Shown here one piece after another: positions 59,899 to 64,000 of a stretch of 64,000 nt of DNA (positions are counted from its first letter, which is position 1; each line of letters opens with the position of its first letter). This DNA is from Scatosoma sp045594025 (GTDB lineage Bacteria > Bacillota > Clostridia > Christensenellales > Borkfalkiaceae). The position numbers and the translations under genes were made by a program. Location of the stretch: NCBI GenBank assembly GCA_045594025.1, contig JAZNXS010000046.1, positions 13,322-77,321 of the forward strand, in the 5' to 3' direction. A model generated the notes under the pieces. It was not told the origin of the DNA. It ran no database searches and saw only the letters and a list, made by a program, of their open reading frames with translations.

Positions 59899-61691
59899 TA
59901 CGCCTCACCCCCTTCCTCAGCTGCATCCGAAGACTTCTTCGTTTGCGCCTCGTAAATTTCACGGTAAATATCGCTAGAAATCATCAATTCGTTATGACTA
60001 CCGCAAGCAATGATCTTGCCGCCTTCCAGCACCAAAATTTTATCTGCATGTTCCACGGACGCAACACGCTGCGCGATAATGATTTTCGTCGTGTCAGGAA
60101 TTTCTTCCTTGAACGCATGACGAATCAGCGCGTCCGTCTTGGTATCGACGGCCGACGTAGAGTCGTCCAAAATCAATACTTTGGGTTTTCTCAGCAAGGC
60201 TCTTGCAATACAAAGTCTTTGTTTCTGACCGCCTGAAACGTTGGTACCGCCCGCCTCGATATAAGTATCGTATCCATCGGGGAACGCGCGGATAAATTCA
60301 TCCGCCTGCGCCAACTTACAAACACGTTCGATTTCCTCGTCCGTGGCATTTTCATCCCCCCAGCGCAGGTTATCCTTGATCGTACCCGAAAAGAGTACGT
60401 TCTTTTGCAATACAACGGAAACTTCTTTTCTCAAAACGTCCAAATCGTAATCCTTTACGTTCACGCCGCCGACGTATACTTCGCCGTCCGTCGCGTCGTA
60501 CAGACGGGGTATGAGCTGAATGAGCGTCGTTTTCGACGAACCCGTTCCACCCAAAATACCCACGGTTTCCCCCGATTTGATATCCAAATCGATATCGGAA
60601 AGCGCATATTTATTCGCTTTGGACGAGTACTTAAAGTTCACGTTTTCAAAACGAATCGAACCGTCCTTGACCTCCGTAACGCCATTTTCGGGGCTAACGA
60701 TATCCGATTCCTCATTCAGAACCTCTGCAATACGTCTTGCCGATTCCAAAGACATGGACAGCATAACGAAAATCATGGAGAACATCATAAGACAGGAAAG
60801 CATTTGAATCCCGTAGGCAATAAGCGCCGACAACTGCCCTTTGCCAAAGCCTTCAAACGCCGCCCAGTGGGTATGGTCAATGATTGCATACGCCGCAAAT
60901 GCGGAAATCAAAATAGAGGCAAAATTGATAAAGAAAGTCATCATGGGCGTGTTGAGCGCAAGAATTTTCTCTGCCTTGGTGAAATCGTCACGGACTTCCC
61001 CTGCCGCCCTTTCAAACTTCTTTGTTTCATAATCCTCTCTTACAAAAGATTTTACGACGCGAATACCGCCCACGTTTTCTTGCACGGAATTGTTCAACGC
61101 GTCATACTTTTTAAAGATACGGCGGAAGAAAGGCATTACATAGCGCATCACAGAGAAAATGATAAACCCAAGGAAAGGCACTACCGCCAGGAATATCCAT
61201 GCCAGTTTGGGATTCACCGTGAAGCTCATGATGATTGCAAACAGGAATTGCAAGGGCACGCGAATGGCGATACGCATACACATTTGATAGGATTGCTGTA
61301 CGTTGGTAACGTCCGTCGTCAAACGGGTAACGAGCGAAGACGTGGAAAACTTATCCACGTTCGCAAACGAAAATTTCTGCACGCGGTAGAAAAGGTCGTG
61401 GCGCAGATTGCTTGCAAAACCGCAGCTTGCCGTCGCCGCAAACTTCCCTGCAAAACCGCCGAAGCACATGGAAAGCATCGCCAAAACTAACAGAATGCCG
61501 CCGTATTTCATAATTTCCGACAACGCTTGCGTTGCGCCGATGTTCTCCAACTCGATTGCGGTGATCATTTTTGCCATGAAAAAGGGCAGCAAACACTCGC
61601 AAAGCGCTTCCAGTGCCATAAAAATCGGCGTGATTAGCGACGGCTTTTTATATTGCCGCACGCTTTTTAACAGAGTTTTGATTGTATTCAC
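59898..61691 (-). CDS. ABC exporter half-transporter (degenerate ATPase site half)
   Basis: The 597-residue protein has six membrane helices and an ATPase domain with Walker A GGTGSSKTT, signature VSGGQ and Walker B VLILDDSTSAVD. Asp replaces the catalytic Glu, as in the non-catalytic half of heterodimeric exporters such as BmrC. AGGAG lies before the ATG. It is the first gene of a two-gene operon with its own promoter and a palindromic operator. Substrate unknown; drugs or lipids are likely. Confidence 0.94.
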   Translation of the reverse strand: MNTIKTLLKSVRQYKKPSLITPIFMALEALCECLLPFFMAKMITAIELENIGATQALSEIMKYGGILLVLAMLSMCFGGFAGKFAATASCGFASNLRHDLFYRVQKFSFANVDKFSTSSLVTRLTTDVTNVQQSYQMCMRIAIRVPLQFLFAIIMSFTVNPKLAWIFLAVVPFLGFIIFSVMRYVMPFFRRIFKKYDALNNSVQENVGGIRVVKSFVREDYETKKFERAAGEVRDDFTKAEKILALNTPMMTFFINFASILISAFAAYAIIDHTHWAAFEGFGKGQLSALIAYGIQMLSCLMMFSMIFVMLSMSLESARRIAEVLNEESDIVSPENGVTEVKDGSIRFENVNFKYSSKANKYALSDIDLDIKSGETVGILGGTGSSKTTLIQLIPRLYDATDGEVYVGGVNVKDYDLDVLRKEVSVVLQKNVLFSGTIKDNLRWGDENATDEEIERVCKLAQADEFIRAFPDGYDTYIEAGGTNVSGGQKQRLCIARALLRKPKVLILDDSTSAVDTKTDALIRHAFKEEIPDTTKIIIAQRVASVEHADKILVLEGGKIIACGSHNELMISSDIYREIYEAQTKKSSDAAEEGGEA

Positions 61692-61732
61692 TCGGGTTCT
61701 CCTTAGAAAAAGTTTACATGAGTCAACAAAAA

Positions 61733-61797
61733 TTACTTACTATTTAGTAAGTAAATCACACTGTTACTATTATATTTTCTTCCAAAATGATTGTCAA
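61733..61797 (-). promoter_or_regulatory. Promoter and 22-bp palindromic operator of the ABC exporter operon
   Basis: TTGACA (61792-61797) and TATAAT (61769-61774) are 17 bp apart on the minus strand. Downstream of the expected start, TTACTTACTA and TAGTAAGTAA form a perfect palindrome with a 2-bp centre (61733-61754). This layout suits a MarR- or TetR-type repressor, which is not encoded in the window. Confidence 0.8.
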
Positions 61798-61875
61798 CTG
61801 TTTCTACGAAAAATTTCTCCCGTTTCACTAAATTTTCATGTTTTATTTTCGTTTGCGAACGCGCTGTCCAAAATA

Positions 61876-61900
61876 AAAAACAGGCGAACCGCCTGTTTTT
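61876..61900 (-). terminator. Terminator after the split zinc-ribbon gene
   Basis: AAAAACAGGCG pairs perfectly with CGCCTGTTTTT over 3 nt, followed by TATTTTGG on the minus strand. Confidence 0.92.
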
Positions 61901-61907
61901 CATTTGT

Positions 61908-62209
61908 TTATAAAATTAATAATAACAAGATAAAAACGATTACACACACGCCCCCAATAATCCAACGGATTTTTTGTTGCGTCTTCTTATCCATCGGCAC
62001 GTACATGGTATAACCGCAGGCAGGACAAACACCCTTTTGCATCAATGTTTTACACTTTCTGCAATGGATCGTTTGCGGCGTCTTATCCGCAAATATCCCA
62101 CCGCTTTTTATAGGTGTTTTCCCTCTTGCGTCGCCTGGTTTTTCTCCGCCATTGCCTCTTCCATTTCGGCTAATATTTTCTTTTCTTCTTCTCGTCTATT
62201 CTTTCTCAT
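61908..62209 (-). CDS. Zinc-ribbon single-pass membrane protein, split in two frames
   Basis: From the ATG at 62209 the frame encodes 33 residues (MRKNRREEEKKILAEMEEA...) and stops at 62108. The -1 frame continues with TPIKSGG, a zinc ribbon CRKCKTLMQKGVCPACGY and a membrane helix, ending at 61908. Joining the frames at GGGAAAA (62117-62123) gives one sensible protein of about 99 residues: acidic coiled start, zinc ribbon, C-terminal anchor. The junction is a slippery heptamer, with a TTTGCGG/CCGCAAA stem 23 nt downstream. It may be programmed frameshifting, a real mutation or an assembly error. The second frame has no start codon of its own before the ribbon. Confidence 0.6.
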
Positions 62210-62216
62210 TTTCCTA

Positions 62217-63824
62217 TTACAAAAGCGTTTCCAACACGCGCAACAAAGCGTCGATCCAACGCCCAACGATACTTCTCTTCGGGTACTTTAACGAGCATTC
62301 CTTGGATACGGCAAACGTCTCCTCACAGTCCCGTTTTACTGCCGCCACCGCTTTGATATCCGTAAAATACACCGCGTTTTCGAAATGGTGATACAGACTT
62401 CTGTAATCGAAATTAATCGTCCCCACTACGGCGCACTTATCATCGCTTACCACACTCTTGGAATGGATAAACCCGGGCGTATATTCGTAAATCTTTACCC
62501 CTGCTTTTAATAACACTTCATAGTTTGCCCTAGTCAAGCGATAAACCGTCTTTTTATCGGGAATCCCCGGCGTAACGATTCGCACGTCCACCCCACGCAT
62601 CGCCGCCCTGATCATTGCCGTACGCATAAAATCGTCCAACACCAAATACGGCGTAAAAATATATACGTACTTGCTTGCTTTATCAATGATATCCACGTAT
62701 ACCGTCTCGGCAACGCTGATTTTATCCAAGGGACATTCGTCGTACGGCTGAATGCACCTATCCGTTTTCAACTCGCACCTGCCCCCCGCTTCTACGGGAA
62801 GAAGGTAATCCTTTACGTTCTCTTTATCCTTACGGAATGCATTCCATAAATCGAAGAACATTTTGGTAAACGAAGCCACGGCTGGGCCTGTTATCTTCAC
62901 CCCCGAATCCTTCCAATATCCAAAACGCTGCTTTTCAGCAATATACTCGTCGGAAATATTCACGCCGCCCGTAAAAGCGACCTTTCCGTCCACCACCAAA
63001 ATCTTTCTATGATCGCGATGATTCATGCGTACGGCGAACAACGGAACAACGTCGTTAAACGTCATACATTTGATATTTTCGTTCAATTCTTCCAAATAGA
63101 TGTCGTACTTCGGCGGCAACGTCACCATGCACCCGAAATCGTCGTAAATAATACGGATTTTTACGCCAAGCGCGGCCTTTTCCAACAGAATTTCGAGAAT
63201 CGAATTCCACATCTTTCCATGCGCGATGATGAAGTAATCCAAAAGAATAAAGCTTTCCGCTTTTTTCAGTTCCTCCAACATCGCAGGGAACATTTCTTCC
63301 CCACTCTTATAATACTTAATACTGCCCTCTTTATACGCAGGATAATTGACGTGCCTATGCAGGTATCGGCTGATCGCCGCATTTCTGCCGACAGTCTCTT
63401 CTATCTCCTCCTTGCCGTAGACCTCTTCAAACTGCTTTTGATTTTCTTGCTTAGCAAGGCGAATTTTCCAATTCATAATACGGGTAGGTCTCCCCTCGCC
63501 GTACATAATATACAAAGGCAGCCCAACTACGGGCGCAATAATAATGAGTAAAATCCAGTTCAGCTTTGTAGAGGGGCTTTGCGTTCTTCCAATCAAATGT
63601 AATACCGCAATAGCACTCAAAATCCACGAAACCAACTGCACCGCAATCCCGATGCTAGAATTATACGCCACCAAAAGCAACAGCAAAATATACCCTGCCA
63701 ACTGCCCAAGTGCCAAGATAAGAAAAATGAAGAAACGGTTATACAAATACAGCTTATAACTTCTGTCGTTTGCAATCGTTCTCTCTATCCATTGTTTCCG
63801 CTTTGCGCTTAACCTCTTTTTCAT
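62217..63824 (-). CDS. cls: Cardiolipin synthase (phospholipase D family)
   Basis: Joins two phosphatidylglycerols into cardiolipin in the membrane. The 535-residue protein has two N-terminal membrane helices (PLDc_N), then two HKD motifs: HRDHRKILVVDGKVAFTGG near residue 270 and HSKSVVSDDKCAVVGTINFD. The ATG at 63824 is preferred: a near-perfect promoter lies just before it, and the ATG at 63887 would lie upstream of that promoter. Transcripts would have little or no leader, though AAGGG touches the ATG. Confidence 0.93.
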   Translation of the reverse strand: MKKRLSAKRKQWIERTIANDRSYKLYLYNRFFIFLILALGQLAGYILLLLLVAYNSSIGIAVQLVSWILSAIAVLHLIGRTQSPSTKLNWILLIIIAPVVGLPLYIMYGEGRPTRIMNWKIRLAKQENQKQFEEVYGKEEIEETVGRNAAISRYLHRHVNYPAYKEGSIKYYKSGEEMFPAMLEELKKAESFILLDYFIIAHGKMWNSILEILLEKAALGVKIRIIYDDFGCMVTLPPKYDIYLEELNENIKCMTFNDVVPLFAVRMNHRDHRKILVVDGKVAFTGGVNISDEYIAEKQRFGYWKDSGVKITGPAVASFTKMFFDLWNAFRKDKENVKDYLLPVEAGGRCELKTDRCIQPYDECPLDKISVAETVYVDIIDKASKYVYIFTPYLVLDDFMRTAMIRAAMRGVDVRIVTPGIPDKKTVYRLTRANYEVLLKAGVKIYEYTPGFIHSKSVVSDDKCAVVGTINFDYRSLYHHFENAVYFTDIKAVAAVKRDCEETFAVSKECSLKYPKRSIVGRWIDALLRVLETLL

Positions 63825-63830
63825 GCCCTT

Positions 63831-63859
63831 AGTATATCCCTTTCCGTAAGTTTTGTCAA
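63831..63859 (-). promoter_or_regulatory. Promoter of cls
   Basis: TTGACA (63854-63859) and TATACT (63831-63836) are 17 bp apart on the minus strand. AAGGGC then ATG follow, so the expected start site is at or next to the start codon. Confidence 0.78.
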
Positions 63860-63887
63860 CCTTATTATTATATTTGTTATTTATCAT

Positions 63888-64000
63888 TATAATGTACGTT
63901 TGTTAAAAGCTTGCGAATTTTTTGTTAAAAAAAGGTAAAATACACCCCTCTTTCTCCTAAAAAAAAATTTAAAACTTTTTTATAAAAAACTATTGACAAA
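63888..64000. other. AT-rich end of window with a plus-strand -35 box
   Basis: No gene is visible. TTGACA at 63994-63999 on the plus strand is a possible -35 box of a gene beyond the window. Confidence 0.3.

Overview
The window comes from a Gram-positive, spore-forming member of the Clostridia, probably an uncultured anaerobe. Four things support this. It carries the SCIFF ranthipeptide precursor and its radical SAM maturase beside yajC and secDF, an arrangement typical of Clostridia. It carries the spoIIGA-sigE-sigG-ylmC sporulation block. Its housekeeping genes have Bacillota-type order, and most start codons follow AGGAGG-like ribosome sites. The genus cannot be fixed from the sequence. 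No rRNA, tRNA, CRISPR array, insertion sequence or prophage was seen. About 52 protein genes are present, most on the minus strand.

Layout, left to right. 1-5.4 kb: heat-shock genes dnaJ (start only), dnaK and grpE, with an unrelated block (zinc-ribbon/BamE-like protein, Xre regulator, short-chain dehydrogenase) between dnaK and grpE, then yhbY. 5.6-12.9 kb: obgE, ddl, a membrane-anchored MurF, an alpha/beta hydrolase, rimI-tsaB-tsaE (tRNA t6A and acetylation) and ribU under an FMN riboswitch. 13-18.4 kb: a two-component system and the sigE/sigG block. 18.4-31.3 kb: yraN, rnhB, rbgA, trmD, ftsY, smc, rnc, plsX, asnS, a VanW protein and recF. 31.4-35.8 kb: the plus-strand group dnaA, mnmG and a lipoprotein alkaline phosphatase. 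35.8-54 kb: a glycosyltransferase, pnp, rpsO, hemZ, a metallo-hydrolase, relA, recJ, secF, secD, SCIFF maturase and precursor, a TIGR04086 membrane protein, yajC and tgt. 54.4-57.6 kb: a plus-strand amino-acid ABC importer with a PHP phosphatase. 57.9-64 kb: a heterodimeric ABC exporter, a frame-split zinc-ribbon protein and cardiolipin synthase.

The least explained content is a family of modular intergenic repeats in seven large copies plus one single-module copy. Six large copies end exactly at the TAA stop codon of the gene before them (obgE, smc, asnS, relA, the SCIFF maturase and an ABC exporter subunit), and all six share the same sequence right after the stop. The copies contain hairpins whose two arms change together between copies, GTGAATT-linked hairpin arrays and, in one case, a 135-bp tandem repeat. 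This looks like a structured element tied to gene 3' ends, of unknown function.

Other points of interest: SecD and SecF that appear to lack the conserved membrane aspartates of the proton pathway, while SecF and YajC both carry acidic Glu/Pro/Ala/Val tails; a MurF whose first domain is replaced by membrane helices; a zinc-ribbon gene split at a GGGAAAA slippery heptamer; two genes (tsaE, cls) whose start codon lies at the predicted transcription start; and a strong ARG-box match before the amino-acid importer.
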